Shown: positions 1 to 9,072, numbered from the stretch's first letter. The stretch is 50,254 nucleotides of DNA from Bacteroidota bacterium (GCA_022708025.1 JAKIZM010000021.1:1-50254), one strand, 5' to 3'. The notes: generated from the letters alone by a model not told the origin. A program made the numbers and translations.

Positions 1-80
1 AGCATCATTATTATGAATTTTATCCATAGGAGACCTCTGAATTTGTTACATAAATTTAGTCTCCTGTGGTCATATGACCT
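1..80. other. Left-edge region with palindromes and a possible minus-strand gene start
   Basis: An inverted repeat AGGAGAC (28-34) / GTCTCCT (59-65) encloses a smaller AATTT/AAATT stem, and a perfect 12-bp palindrome GGTCATATGACC lies at 68-79. On the minus strand an ATG at 27-25 is preceded at a suitable distance by AGAGG and stays open for nine codons to the window edge, so a leftward gene may start here. The palindromes would then lie in its upstream control region. Nine codons are too few to identify a product or to call the gene with confidence. Confidence 0.3.
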
Positions 81-134
81 AAACTTTAAATAATCTCGAA
101 TATTCAAATAATTAAATTCTAAAAACATTGAAAC

Positions 135-165
135 AAAGCCGCTTATTTTGGGCGGCTTTTTTTTA
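135..165 (+). terminator. Rho-independent terminator
   Basis: An 8-bp stem AAAGCCGC (135-142) / GCGGCTTT (152-159) with a 9-nt loop is followed by a run of eight T residues. It would stop rightward transcription coming from outside the window. It sits only about 50 bp before the Rrf2 gene, so it could alternatively act as an attenuator of that gene. The opposite strand has a weaker T-tract, so a bidirectional role is possible. Confidence 0.75.
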
Positions 166-186
166 TTGATTTTTTTATGGGAAATA

Positions 187-203
187 GTTACACTTAGTGT
201 AAC
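187..203. promoter_or_regulatory. Candidate operator: perfect inverted repeat before the Rrf2 gene
   Basis: GTTACAC (187-193) and GTGTAAC (197-203) form a perfect 7-bp inverted repeat around the 3-nt centre TTA. It ends 13 bp before the chosen ATG of the Rrf2-type regulator. Dimeric winged-helix Rrf2 proteins commonly bind such dyads in their own promoters. Autoregulation, with control of the adjacent aldehyde dehydrogenase, is inferred. Confidence 0.5.
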
Positions 204-216
204 AATTAAAAAAATT

Positions 217-630
217 ATGTCAGCATCAACAAAATTATCCTCATCAGTTAAAGCTTTGTGTTACCTTGCCAGTAATTCTCTACCACAAAACAGCAATGAT
301 ATTGCAGAAGCCACGGGAATTAATGCATCCAAAATAAGAAGATTAATGGCTATGCTTGGTACTGCAGGAATTGTAAAAAGTGACACCGGAATGTTTGGCG
401 GTTATGCACTTAACAAATCTTCTGATAAAATTCATTTGCAGGAAATCTATTGTGCGATAGAAGACAGAAAAGCTTTTTATCTTGATGTTAATAAAGAAAA
501 GTTAAATCAATCTGCAAATTCAAAAAGAATAAATAAATTTTTTCTTGATCTTTTTTCAGATATACAAATTGAAATAGAAAGTAAAATGGAAAAGATTACT
601 TTAAAAGACATATTAAATCATATTAAATAA
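217..630 (+). CDS. Rrf2 family transcriptional regulator
   Basis: This 137-residue protein has the Rrf2 layout: an N-terminal winged helix (KLSSSVKALCYLA, then NDIAEATGINASKIRRLMAML as recognition helices and wing GMFGGYALNK) followed by a dimerisation helix. The open frame extends upstream to a TTG at 148, but that start lies inside the terminator hairpin and would encode a hydrophobic leader, so the ATG at 217 is chosen. The three-cysteine cluster that binds iron-sulfur in IscR and NsrR is absent. Only two separated Cys are present, so it is probably an Fe-S-free, YwnA-like member. The aldehyde dehydrogenase gene follows after 9 bp and is the likely target, together with the regulator's own promoter through the dyad at 187-203. 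The ligand is unknown. Confidence 0.8.
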   Translation: MSASTKLSSSVKALCYLASNSLPQNSNDIAEATGINASKIRRLMAMLGTAGIVKSDTGMFGGYALNKSSDKIHLQEIYCAIEDRKAFYLDVNKEKLNQSANSKRINKFFLDLFSDIQIEIESKMEKITLKDILNHIK

Positions 631-639
631 GGAGTTATT

Positions 640-2172
640 ATGGAATTCTTAAAAAGACTTGGTATCAAAGAGAAAAATTTTGGCTGTAGTACCGGAACAG
701 TGTGGAATAAAACTACTGATCAGGGAGAGTTGAAAATTTATTCTCCTGCCACTGGGGAGTTTATTGCTTCTGTGTATCAAGCTTCAGAGGCTGATTTTGA
801 AAATTTACTAAATGTAACTGATAAAGCATTTCAATACTGGCGAACTGTACCTGCTCCTAAACGTGGTGAAATAGTACGACAAATTGCAAATAAGTTAAGA
901 GAATATAAAAAAGATCTTGGAATGCTTGTTTCGTTTGAGATGGGAAAATCATTACAGGAAGGAATGGGTGAAGTACAGGAGATGATTGATATATGTGATT
1001 TTGCAGTAGGACAATCAAGGCAGCTTTATGGATTTACTATGCAGTCTGAAAGACCAATGCATAGAATGTACGATCAATATCATCCTTTAGGTACTGTTTG
1101 TACAATTTCAGCATTTAACTTCCCTGTTGCAGTCTGGTCTTGGAATGCAATGATAGCTGCAGTTTGTGGTGATGTAAATATATGGAAACCTTCTTCGAAA
1201 GTTCCGCTTTCAGCAATTGCTTGCCAGAATATTTTAAAAGATGTATTAGTTGAAAATAATCTGCCGGAAGGAATCTTCACATTAATAATTGGTAAAGGTT
1301 CTACTATCGGTGAAAAAATACTTAATGAAAAACGTATTCCATTAATTTCAGTAACAGGTTCTACAAATGTTGGAAGACATGCAGCAGAGGTAATTGCAAA
1401 AAGATTTGGCAGAGCAATTCTTGAACTTGGAGGAAATAATGCCATAATAATGACACCGGATGCAGACTTAAAAATGGCAATGCCTGCAGTTGTGTTCGGA
1501 GCAGTAGGAACAGCAGGACAGAGATGCACTACAACTAGAAGATTAATAATTCACGATTCTATTTATGATAAAGTTAAAGAAGCATTAATTAAAGCTTATA
1601 GCGGATTAAAAATCGGAAATCCACTGGATGAAAAAAATCATGTTGGTCCGCTTATAGATAAAAATGCTGTGAAAGATTTTACTAATGCTCTTAAGCAAGT
1701 TCAGGAAGAAGGCGGTAAAATAGTTCATGGCGGAACAATATTAGAAGGTGAAGAATATAAATCCGGAACCTATGTAGTTCCTGCAATTGTTGAAGCAGAA
1801 AACCATTACAAAATTGTTCAGGAAGAAACTTTTGCACCTATATTGTATTTAATTAAGTATTCCGGAGATGTAAAAAATGCAATTGAATTACAAAATGGAG
1901 TTGTTCAGGGGCTATCTTCATCAATATTTACTAATAATCTCCGTGAAGCTGAAATGTTCTTATCTGCTGAAGGTTCTGATTGTGGAATTGCAAATGTAAA
2001 TATCGGGACTTCAGGCGCTGAAATTGGTGGAGCTTTTGGTGGCGAAAAAGAAACCGGAGGTGGAAGAGAGTCCGGTTCTGATGCCTGGAAAACTTATATG
2101 CGTAGACAAACCAATACCATAAATTATGGAACTAAACTTCCTTTGGCTCAAGGGATTAAGTTCGATATTTAA
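640..2172 (+). CDS. Aldehyde dehydrogenase, ALDH7/antiquitin type (aminoadipate-semialdehyde dehydrogenase)
   Basis: A full-length NAD(P)-dependent aldehyde dehydrogenase of 510 residues. Catalytic features are visible: Asn160 in SAFNFPVAVWSWN, Lys183 in IWKPSSK, the general-base Glu262 in LELGGNN and the nucleophile Cys296 in GTAGQRCTTTR. The segment from RPMHRMYDQYHPLG through VAVWSWNA is characteristic of the ALDH7 (antiquitin) group, which oxidises alpha-aminoadipate semialdehyde / piperideine-6-carboxylate in lysine breakdown. The start is supported by AGGAG a few bases upstream. It is cotranscribed with the Rrf2 regulator. No other lysine-catabolic gene is in the window, so the substrate is a family-based inference. 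Confidence 0.9.
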   Translation: MEFLKRLGIKEKNFGCSTGTVWNKTTDQGELKIYSPATGEFIASVYQASEADFENLLNVTDKAFQYWRTVPAPKRGEIVRQIANKLREYKKDLGMLVSFEMGKSLQEGMGEVQEMIDICDFAVGQSRQLYGFTMQSERPMHRMYDQYHPLGTVCTISAFNFPVAVWSWNAMIAAVCGDVNIWKPSSKVPLSAIACQNILKDVLVENNLPEGIFTLIIGKGSTIGEKILNEKRIPLISVTGSTNVGRHAAEVIAKRFGRAILELGGNNAIIMTPDADLKMAMPAVVFGAVGTAGQRCTTTRRLIIHDSIYDKVKEALIKAYSGLKIGNPLDEKNHVGPLIDKNAVKDFTNALKQVQEEGGKIVHGGTILEGEEYKSGTYVVPAIVEAENHYKIVQEETFAPILYLIKYSGDVKNAIELQNGVVQGLSSSIFTNNLREAEMFLSAEGSDCGIANVNIGTSGAEIGGAFGGEKETGGGRESGSDAWKTYMRRQTNTINYGTKLPLAQGIKFDI

Positions 2173-2190
2173 TAATATCTTATTATAAAA

Positions 2191-2233
2191 AAGGGAAGTG
2201 ATGTTATAAAATTTTACTTCCCTTTACTTTTTT
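2191..2233 (+). terminator. Rho-independent terminator after the aldehyde dehydrogenase gene
   Basis: A 9-bp stem AAGGGAAGT (2191-2199) / ACTTCCCTT (2216-2224) is followed by TACTTTTTTA. It lies 19 bp past the aldehyde dehydrogenase stop and closes the Rrf2-ALDH transcription unit. Confidence 0.75.
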
Positions 2234-2412
2234 ACTTAAGTTTTTGATAAGAAAAAATTACCTGCATTATTTTCCGCTCTTAATAATTCGTTTTTCAATT
2301 AAATTCCTAAACAACTTATAACTTGGTTTGGTCAATTCTGTCATGAACATTGCTATCATATAATTCATTGAGTGGCCTGACATTTGTTTATCAGGGAGTA
2401 AAAATTATTCAA

Positions 2413-3138
2413 ATGAATTTAGATATCACGAAAATAACTTCATGCGGATCTGATTGGGAGACCAACAGATACACTTTTCTACAGACTATTAAAACCTGGA
2501 GAAGTGAAATACATCAGAATAGACTATATCCCGCTATTGAATATGCAAATCAACTGCAACTGAGATTCAGCGATATACTTAATGAGAATATTGAATCTAA
2601 GTCGTGGCTGGAAAATGAAGTAAAAGGTACCTTTGTAGATAATAAGCTTGTTATTATCGAAAAGGCTCATCAAATAAGCTCTCAATTAGATAAATTAATT
2701 GATTTTATAAAATGGGCATTAAATGAAAATCTGGAAATCTTAAATGAAGCAGGAATTGTTAAACAGTTTGTCAGGGATAATGTTGATATAATTTCCTGTT
2801 GTAACAAAGATAAATACAGAGGTAAAGGATATATTTTAATTCCGGATAATAAATTAAATGTATATAAAATATATCTTTATGATCTTTCAATAAACTGGTC
2901 TATAGATGATCCGGTTGAATATTTAGAAATGACTTTGCTCAGATCAATTCCTGTTAAGTTAGTTAATTTATCTCTTGAAGAGCTGATGAATGAGTTTATG
3001 AAAAATTCCAGAACTCTGTTTGATCCAATGATTTACATCTGTAAAACTGAACTTGACTTTCCATTTAAAGAAACTGTGTTTCCGATAATAAAAGAAAAAC
3101 TGCTAGCTTCAGTAAATGGTTTGGAGCCTTATCTTTAG
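2413..3138 (+). CDS. Hypothetical protein
   Basis: I do not recognise this 241-residue protein. It is soluble-looking, rich in charged helices (for example VKGTFVDNKLVIIEKAHQIS), and has no signal peptide or membrane segment. A CC pair (ISCCNKD) lies mid-protein. The frame is open upstream to a TTG at 2350, but the intervening residues look untypical, so the ATG at 2413 is preferred. A GGGAG lies 14 nt upstream, further than usual, so the start is uncertain. It stands alone between the ALDH terminator and the convergent protease gene, whose 3' end it overlaps by 4 bp. No function is proposed. Confidence 0.6.
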   Translation: MNLDITKITSCGSDWETNRYTFLQTIKTWRSEIHQNRLYPAIEYANQLQLRFSDILNENIESKSWLENEVKGTFVDNKLVIIEKAHQISSQLDKLIDFIKWALNENLEILNEAGIVKQFVRDNVDIISCCNKDKYRGKGYILIPDNKLNVYKIYLYDLSINWSIDDPVEYLEMTLLRSIPVKLVNLSLEELMNEFMKNSRTLFDPMIYICKTELDFPFKETVFPIIKEKLLASVNGLEPYL

Positions 3139-5210
3139 CTGGAAGAAAGCAAAATCAGATCGGACAAAATTCTTCCGGTTTCATCCAGAATAAAATCATT
3201 CTTTTTATTATCAGTAACCCTTACTTCTTCATCCAAAAGCTCAACATCTTGATTTACTTCTGAATCAACAATTCTATCAGATTTTCTTTGTTCCTCTTTT
3301 TCTTTTTCAATTATTCTTTTTTCTTCATTTAAAGAAATAGAAGTCTTTAGTTTATTTTCCTGATATATTAGGATATCTTCATTCAGATGTTCGAAATTTT
3401 TATTATTAGAAATTCTCCTTTCGTGTTTAGCTTTTAATTCAGGAATAAATTTCTTTATATCTTCGTACTTATTATAGACTGCAGATTTTATTTCATCATA
3501 AGGCAAAGCGCTTGGTTCCGCACTTTCACCAAAGTCTTTTGGATCAATTGCAGATGGAAAAGATATATCAGGTATAACTCCGCGGTTTTGTGTACTTGCG
3601 CCGCTGACTCTGTAATATTTTGCAATAGTAATTTTTAACTGCCCAAGAGTATTATTTCTATTGGTAGAAACTCTGTTAAGATCTATAAGATTCTGAACTG
3701 TGCCTTTACCGAATGTTTGTTCTCCGATAATGATTCCTCTTTCATAATCCTGAATTGCACCAGCAAAAATTTCTGACGCAGAGGCACTAAACCTGTTAAC
3801 AAGAACTGCGAGAGGTCCATCATAAACTATATTAGGATCAGGATCTTCTGCAATATCTATTTTTCCATCAGAATTTTTAACCTGAACAACAGGACCATTT
3901 TTTATAAACAATCCAGTTAGCTCTATAGCTTCCTGAAGAGATCCGCCGCCATCTTCTCTAAGATCGATAATAATTCCTGAAATATTTTCTTTTGATAATG
4001 AGTCGATAAGTTTTCTTACATCACGAGTCGTACTTCTGAAATTTCCATCTCCGCTTCTTTGTGCCTCAAAATCACTATAGAATTTCGGGATATCGATAAC
4101 ACCTAATCTGAAAGGTTTACCATCATTAAGAATTTCCAACACTTTACCGGTTGCTGCCTGATCTTCAAGTTTAATTTTATCTCTTACAAGCGATATCTCG
4201 ATTGGTTTTGACTTTAAATCACTGCCTGCTTTGATAATTTGTAATCTAACTGTAGTTCCGGCTTTACCCCTTATAAGTTTGACAGCATCAGTAATTCTCC
4301 AGCCGATTATATCTTCAAACTCACCATCTTCGCCCTGGGCAACTCCAATAATTTTGTCATCTGCTTTAAGTAAGCCGCTTTTGTATGCAGGACCACCGGG
4401 AATAATTTCAACAATTTTGGTATAATCATCTTCAGTTTGTAACCTTGCACCAATTCCCTCTAATGAAAGGCTCATATCAATCTTAAAATTTTCAGATGAA
4501 ACTGGTGATAAATAATTCGTATGCGGATCAATATTTTCCGTAAAAGAATTCATTGCAAATTGAAATACATCTTCAGGTTTATATTGATTGATAAAATTCG
4601 CAAGATTCTTATAACGTTTTCTAAGTGTCTTTTGAATGAACTCCCAATCTTTGCCGTTTAACTTGTAAGTAAGTGCATCATTTTTCAGGCGTTTTCTCCA
4701 AAGTTCATCTAATTCGGATTTATCCTTAGCCCAATTTGCTTTGTCACGGTTATATTCAAAAATTTCATCAAGTGAATAATCAAATTCAGAGTTCAATAAG
4801 GAATCGATAAAATGTAATCTTTCATTGAATCTTTTACGGTACAAATTAAAAGCTTCAAAATAAAAATCGAGATTGCCTTCTAGAAGATTATCATCAAGTT
4901 TAAATTTATAAGAAGCAAGGTTATCTATATCAGATTTTAAAAAATAGTTTTTGCCATTATCTAAAACTTTAATATAACGGTTAAATATTTTTTCGGACAG
5001 TGAATCATCAATTTCAAATTGTTTGTAATGATATCGTGATAAAAGCGAAACAAGCAATTGGCTTTCAGTTCTATAATGATTAAGCGGTTCAAGTACCGTA
5101 AGTGTATCTGTGGTATATGAAAGTGATGAAACATTTCCGGAATCAGGAATAGAAAAACTTAATGCTACGATAGAAATTAAGACAAATAATATTATGCTAA
5201 ATTTTTTCAT
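3135..5210 (-). CDS. prc: Tail-specific (C-terminal processing) protease, S41 family
   Basis: A 691-residue periplasmic Tsp/Prc-type protease. A signal peptide (MKKFSIILFVLISIVALSFS) is followed by the Tsp N-terminal domain (residues about 45-230, ending in DPHTNYLSP), a PDZ domain (about 240-340) and the S41 catalytic domain. The SASASE segment (475-480) carries the nucleophile serine and FGKGTVQ carries the catalytic lysine (Lys502), a Ser/Lys dyad as in E. coli Tsp. A charged coiled-coil-like tail (KHERRISNNKNFEHLN onward) matches the Tsp C-terminal extension. The family degrades proteins with nonpolar C-termini and trims envelope proteins. Length is normal for Tsp. Confidence 0.93.
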   Translation of the reverse strand: MKKFSIILFVLISIVALSFSIPDSGNVSSLSYTTDTLTVLEPLNHYRTESQLLVSLLSRYHYKQFEIDDSLSEKIFNRYIKVLDNGKNYFLKSDIDNLASYKFKLDDNLLEGNLDFYFEAFNLYRKRFNERLHFIDSLLNSEFDYSLDEIFEYNRDKANWAKDKSELDELWRKRLKNDALTYKLNGKDWEFIQKTLRKRYKNLANFINQYKPEDVFQFAMNSFTENIDPHTNYLSPVSSENFKIDMSLSLEGIGARLQTEDDYTKIVEIIPGGPAYKSGLLKADDKIIGVAQGEDGEFEDIIGWRITDAVKLIRGKAGTTVRLQIIKAGSDLKSKPIEISLVRDKIKLEDQAATGKVLEILNDGKPFRLGVIDIPKFYSDFEAQRSGDGNFRSTTRDVRKLIDSLSKENISGIIIDLREDGGGSLQEAIELTGLFIKNGPVVQVKNSDGKIDIAEDPDPNIVYDGPLAVLVNRFSASASEIFAGAIQDYERGIIIGEQTFGKGTVQNLIDLNRVSTNRNNTLGQLKITIAKYYRVSGASTQNRGVIPDISFPSAIDPKDFGESAEPSALPYDEIKSAVYNKYEDIKKFIPELKAKHERRISNNKNFEHLNEDILIYQENKLKTSISLNEEKRIIEKEKEEQRKSDRIVDSEVNQDVELLDEEVRVTDNKKNDFILDETGRILSDLILLSSS

Positions 5211-5354
5211 TAAATGCTCTGGATGATAGATTATTGTAAAAACTCATCTTACTTGACTGATAAATATACAATTAGTTCAGAAATTTCAAGATATTAAGAC
5301 TTCTGTGATGAATAATGTGTTCCCTAACAAATAGAGCCTAATAAAAGAAAAATA

Positions 5355-5915
5355 ATGAAAAACTTTTTTAACTTTGATAAGAAGTTTAATAATGGTTTTG
5401 AAATGGCAAAAGTAAGAGAAATATTAAGAAGAAAAGCACAATATGCTGATCCGTTAAGCGCATCTGTTGATGATATATTTTCTGATATCCAGAACAGTAT
5501 CGAAAATAAGGATGAAGTTGAAGTAATAGAGAAAGACGGAAAAAAAGTAATTGTATTTAATGATCCGCTTTTTTCACGCGAACCAAGGAGCATAATAAAT
5601 TATTCTATCTTCAGAGGTAAATGGGAGTTTGAACCTCTTGAAGATATAGATGAAACTGATCTTGATAAATGTGCAATACAGTTTACTCCGCTAAACGATT
5701 CAGCAAAGGTGATAATTGCTTTTAAATCATTAAAAGACAGAGTAGAGTTTATGAACTCTATTTATGCAAATGAAGAAATGAAACAGGTTGGCAGCGGAAT
5801 GAGCTTTGAAAAATTAGCTAATTCAAAAGTGCTGAAAACCACCGGCGGTTTAGTGGGATTAACTATGGCTGGTTATGGGTTATATAAAATGTTTTCAAAA
5901 AAAAATGAAGAATAA
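5355..5915 (+). CDS. Hypothetical protein with C-terminal membrane segment
   Basis: A 186-residue protein I do not recognise. It has an acidic, soluble N-terminal part and one hydrophobic helix near the C-terminus (TTGGLVGLTMAGYGLY, about residues 160-178) followed by a short basic tail, the layout of a tail-anchored membrane protein. The start is the ATG at 5355. An alternative ATG at 5403 would remove 16 residues, and neither has a clear Shine-Dalgarno. The gene is divergent from prc and convergent with purB, so it is probably monocistronic. Confidence 0.65.
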   Translation: MKNFFNFDKKFNNGFEMAKVREILRRKAQYADPLSASVDDIFSDIQNSIENKDEVEVIEKDGKKVIVFNDPLFSREPRSIINYSIFRGKWEFEPLEDIDETDLDKCAIQFTPLNDSAKVIIAFKSLKDRVEFMNSIYANEEMKQVGSGMSFEKLANSKVLKTTGGLVGLTMAGYGLYKMFSKKNEE

Positions 5916-5958
5916 TTTATTAAACCTTCAATCTTACATTAATGCGTTATCTTATAAG

Positions 5959-7266
5959 TTATAATTCATCTTTACCAATTGTTCTGCTGAAAATATAATC
6001 AACATTCTTCAACATATTTTTGCTTTCAAAGATTTCAGCTATTTCAGATTCCGAAAGAAGATCTTTTATCTTTTCTGATTTTAATATTTCATCTTTAAGA
6101 TTTAATGAATGATTTTGCCATACTTTCATTGCACAATCCTGCACCAGTTTATAAGCTTCTTCGCGAGAAATACCTTTTGTAACAAGCTTAAGCAAAACAG
6201 TCTGAGAATAAATCAATCCTCTTGTAAGATTTAAATTTTTGAGCATATTTTCAGGATAAATAATTAAGTTAGAAACTAACTTAATCATCAAATCCAACAT
6301 ATAATCCAGAGCAATACAGCTATCCGGAATAATAATTCGTTCAACAGATGAATGCGAGATATCTCTTTCGTGCCATAGAGCAACATCTTCTAAAGCTGCA
6401 ATTGAATTGCTTCTAAGAATACGAGCAAGTCCTGCTATTCTTTCACTTATAATCGGATTGCGTTTATGCGGCATAGCAGAAGATCCTTTTTGACCTTTTG
6501 AAAAGTATTCTTCGGCTTCAAGAACTTCAGTTCTTTGCAAATGACGAATTTCAATTGCAATTTTTTCTAAAGTTGCACCTATTACTGCAAGCGTTGAAAC
6601 AAACTCGGCATGTCTGTCTCTTTGAATTATTTGTGTAGAAATCGGAGCAGGCTTTAAACCCATTTTAGTACAAACATATTCTTCAACTTTGGGTGATAAA
6701 TGTTCAAAAGTTCCAACTGCGCCGGATATCTGACCGACACTTATAGTTTCAACAGCATTTTCTAATCTTTTAATATTTCTTTTTGTTTCCTCATACCATA
6801 GAGCAAATTTTAATCCCATAGTTGTCGCTTCTGCATGTATTCCATGTGATCTGCCAACGCACAAAGTATTTTTATGTTCTAACGCTCTTTGTTTTAATGC
6901 AGATTTTAAATCGGATAATCTTTTTAAAATTAAATTGCCAGCAGTTTTCATCTGATAGGAAAGGGTGGTATCCAAAATATCAGAAGATGTCATTCCATAA
7001 TGAATGTGCCTTGATTCAGGTCCAACATATTCAGCAACATTAGTTAAAAATGCTATAACATCGTGCTTTGTAGTTTCTTCTATTTCCAGAACTCGTTTAA
7101 CATCGAAGTTGGCTTTTGTTTTTATTACTTCTACATCTTCAAAAGGAATTTCACCCAATTGTGCACGAGCTTCACACGCAGATATTTCAATTTTTACCCA
7201 GGTTTCAAATTTAAATTTATCTTCCCAGATTTTACCCATTTCGGGAAGGGTATATCTTTCAATCAT
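5959..7266 (-). CDS. purB: Adenylosuccinate lyase
   Basis: A full-length (435 aa) member of the fumarase/aspartase superfamily. The signature loop GSSAMPHKRNPI is intact, and SRHIHYGMTSSD and VGRSHGIHAEATT carry the conserved catalytic/binding histidines. It catalyses two purine steps: SAICAR to AICAR plus fumarate, and adenylosuccinate to AMP plus fumarate. Its start overlaps the stop of the upstream DegP-like gene as TAATG, so it is translationally coupled and is the last gene of the plsY-protease-purB operon. Confidence 0.96.
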   Translation of the reverse strand: MIERYTLPEMGKIWEDKFKFETWVKIEISACEARAQLGEIPFEDVEVIKTKANFDVKRVLEIEETTKHDVIAFLTNVAEYVGPESRHIHYGMTSSDILDTTLSYQMKTAGNLILKRLSDLKSALKQRALEHKNTLCVGRSHGIHAEATTMGLKFALWYEETKRNIKRLENAVETISVGQISGAVGTFEHLSPKVEEYVCTKMGLKPAPISTQIIQRDRHAEFVSTLAVIGATLEKIAIEIRHLQRTEVLEAEEYFSKGQKGSSAMPHKRNPIISERIAGLARILRSNSIAALEDVALWHERDISHSSVERIIIPDSCIALDYMLDLMIKLVSNLIIYPENMLKNLNLTRGLIYSQTVLLKLVTKGISREEAYKLVQDCAMKVWQNHSLNLKDEILKSEKIKDLLSESEIAEIFESKNMLKNVDYIFSRTIGKDEL

Positions 7267-8453
7267 TATCTTTTATCCAGCTTCATTTTTTTAGTTAGTT
7301 CAGAATTATCTCTGATTATTTTAACAGAAATTTCCTGTCCTGCTCTGAATTCCTGAAAGACACCAAAAATAGTCTGCTCATTATTAATTCTGTATCCTTC
7401 AATTTGAGTAATAATATCACCAACTTTTAATCCTGCTTTATCGGCAGGTGAGTTAGATATTATTTTGGTAACTATAACACCTTTAGTGCTTCTTAGATCA
7501 TAGTAATTAGCTATGCCTGCATCAATAGATTGAATGCTCATACCAATCTGAAAATCTCTATCTATCTTCCCGCTGCTTTTAAGTTCAGTAATAATTCTTT
7601 TTACTTTATCAATTGGAATTGCGAATCCAAGTCCGATGTTTCCCTGATTTCCGCCGGCAGTATAAATTAAAGTATTCATCCCGATTACTTGTCCAAGTGA
7701 ATTTACCAGTGCACCACCACTATTTCCACCATTGATTGCAGCATCGGTTTGAATCATATTTAAATAATATCTGTCGTTAATTGGCTCAAGGTTCATACCT
7801 GTTGCTGAAATAACTCCAACAGTAACAGTAGGTTTATCGTTTAGTTCAAAAAGACCGAAAGGATTACCCAATGCAATTACCCATTCGCCGATAATTAAAT
7901 CACTTGATGTTCCTAATTCGACATACGGCAAATCTTTACCATCAATTTTTAACAAACAAATATCTGATGTCGGATCGCTGCCAATAATTTCCGCTTTATG
8001 ATGTGAACCATCCGTCATTGTAATTGTGATTTCAGCAGCATTACCGGCAACGTGATCATTTGTTACAATATAACCATCAGGTGATATAATATATCCGGAG
8101 CCAAGTCCTTGCACTTTTTGATTATAATTGCCTCTGTTGCCAAAAAATTGTCTGAAAAAAGGATCATCAAAAAATGAACTAAAAGGATCTCTAACTTTTC
8201 TTATCTCGATAACATTAATTCCAACAATTGCCGGGCTTACTTTCTGGACTGTCTCAGTAATAATGTTTCTTCTGGAGTTGGTAATATCATCATTAAACTT
8301 TTTAGCCAGATTCATATTGGTCAGCAATGCTTTCCCATTATTTTGAGCTTCAAAAATATCATCATTGATTTTAGAGTTCAGATATATAAATGCACCTAAA
8401 AAGCTTAACAATATTGCTAATATTGAAAAACCGAAGATTTTTTTACTAATCAT
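7266..8453 (-). CDS. DegP/HtrA-like serine protease with one PDZ domain
   Basis: A 395-residue envelope protease. An N-terminal hydrophobic segment (about residues 7-25) acts as signal or membrane anchor. The trypsin-like domain has the full triad: His134 in TNDHVAG, Asp164 in TSDICLLK and Ser245 in GGNSGGALV. A single PDZ domain follows (about 295-390, with SPADKAGLKVGDII), making it DegS-like in layout. An insert rich in Phe (FSSFFDDPFFRQFFGN) occupies the LA-loop region. It is the middle gene of an operon, overlapping plsY by 8 bp and purB by 1 bp. The role is envelope protein quality control or regulated proteolysis. Confidence 0.92.
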   Translation of the reverse strand: MISKKIFGFSILAILLSFLGAFIYLNSKINDDIFEAQNNGKALLTNMNLAKKFNDDITNSRRNIITETVQKVSPAIVGINVIEIRKVRDPFSSFFDDPFFRQFFGNRGNYNQKVQGLGSGYIISPDGYIVTNDHVAGNAAEITITMTDGSHHKAEIIGSDPTSDICLLKIDGKDLPYVELGTSSDLIIGEWVIALGNPFGLFELNDKPTVTVGVISATGMNLEPINDRYYLNMIQTDAAINGGNSGGALVNSLGQVIGMNTLIYTAGGNQGNIGLGFAIPIDKVKRIITELKSSGKIDRDFQIGMSIQSIDAGIANYYDLRSTKGVIVTKIISNSPADKAGLKVGDIITQIEGYRINNEQTIFGVFQEFRAGQEISVKIIRDNSELTKKMKLDKR

Positions 8454-9072
8454 TTTTATTCTTATCGTTTTGTTTAATAATTTCTTTTAAAGGTTCAATA
8501 TGTTTAATGAAAATCAAAATTAATGAAACTGATGATATCAGGACTAATTCGTTTAAATTCTTATCAGTAATCATTGTGTACTCTGAATAAAGATCATGAC
8601 CGATCAGAACAGTTATTAATGTTAAGATAGTTGCAAAAATATTTGCAACTAAAATATCTTTTTTTATCAAATAAAAAACCAACCAGATAATTACCCACGT
8701 TACTAATAATAATGGTGCAATTACTATGCTGCCGCCGGCAGTTGTAGCCAGTCCGCGCCCGCCATTAAAATTCAGCCAGGGATTAAAACAATGTGCAAAT
8801 ATTGAAAAAACTAAGGCAAGTCCCACAAAAGAATAATTTTGTTCAAATAATTGTAAAACAATTAAAACCGGAATGAGTCCTTTTAAGAAATCAATAATAA
8901 AAACTATAATGCCAAGTTTTTTAGAACCGGAAACCTCATAGGAATTCATTGCTCCGACATTTCCTGTTCCGCTTGTTGTTATATCAATTCCTTTTGCCCT
9001 TTTTAAAACTATATATGCCGTTGGAATTGAGCCAAATAAATAACCTAAAAGGCTGCTAATTAAATATGCCAA
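8446..9072 (-). CDS. plsY: Acyl-phosphate:glycerol-3-phosphate acyltransferase
   Basis: A 208-residue multi-pass membrane enzyme that transfers an acyl group from acyl phosphate to glycerol-3-phosphate, the first step of phospholipid synthesis. The three family motifs are present: GSIPTAY near the N-terminus, SGTGNVGAMN, and NGGRGLATTAGG. About five hydrophobic segments are visible. The gene lies 78 bp downstream of tRNA-Cys on the same strand and overlaps the protease gene by 8 bp, so it probably heads an operon that may include the two tRNAs. Confidence 0.94.
   Translation of the reverse strand: MAYLISSLLGYLFGSIPTAYIVLKRAKGIDITTSGTGNVGAMNSYEVSGSKKLGIIVFIIDFLKGLIPVLIVLQLFEQNYSFVGLALVFSIFAHCFNPWLNFNGGRGLATTAGGSIVIAPLLLVTWVIIWLVFYLIKKDILVANIFATILTLITVLIGHDLYSEYTMITDKNLNELVLISSVSLILIFIKHIEPLKEIIKQNDKNKND

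Noticed and set aside
148..216. N-terminal extension of the Rrf2 gene from TTG 148
   Set aside because: It starts inside the terminator hairpin, covers the palindrome and encodes a hydrophobic leader foreign to the family.
1080..1529. 149-codon minus-strand frame within the aldehyde dehydrogenase gene
   Set aside because: It lies antisense to a highly conserved catalytic domain and reads as a shadow frame.
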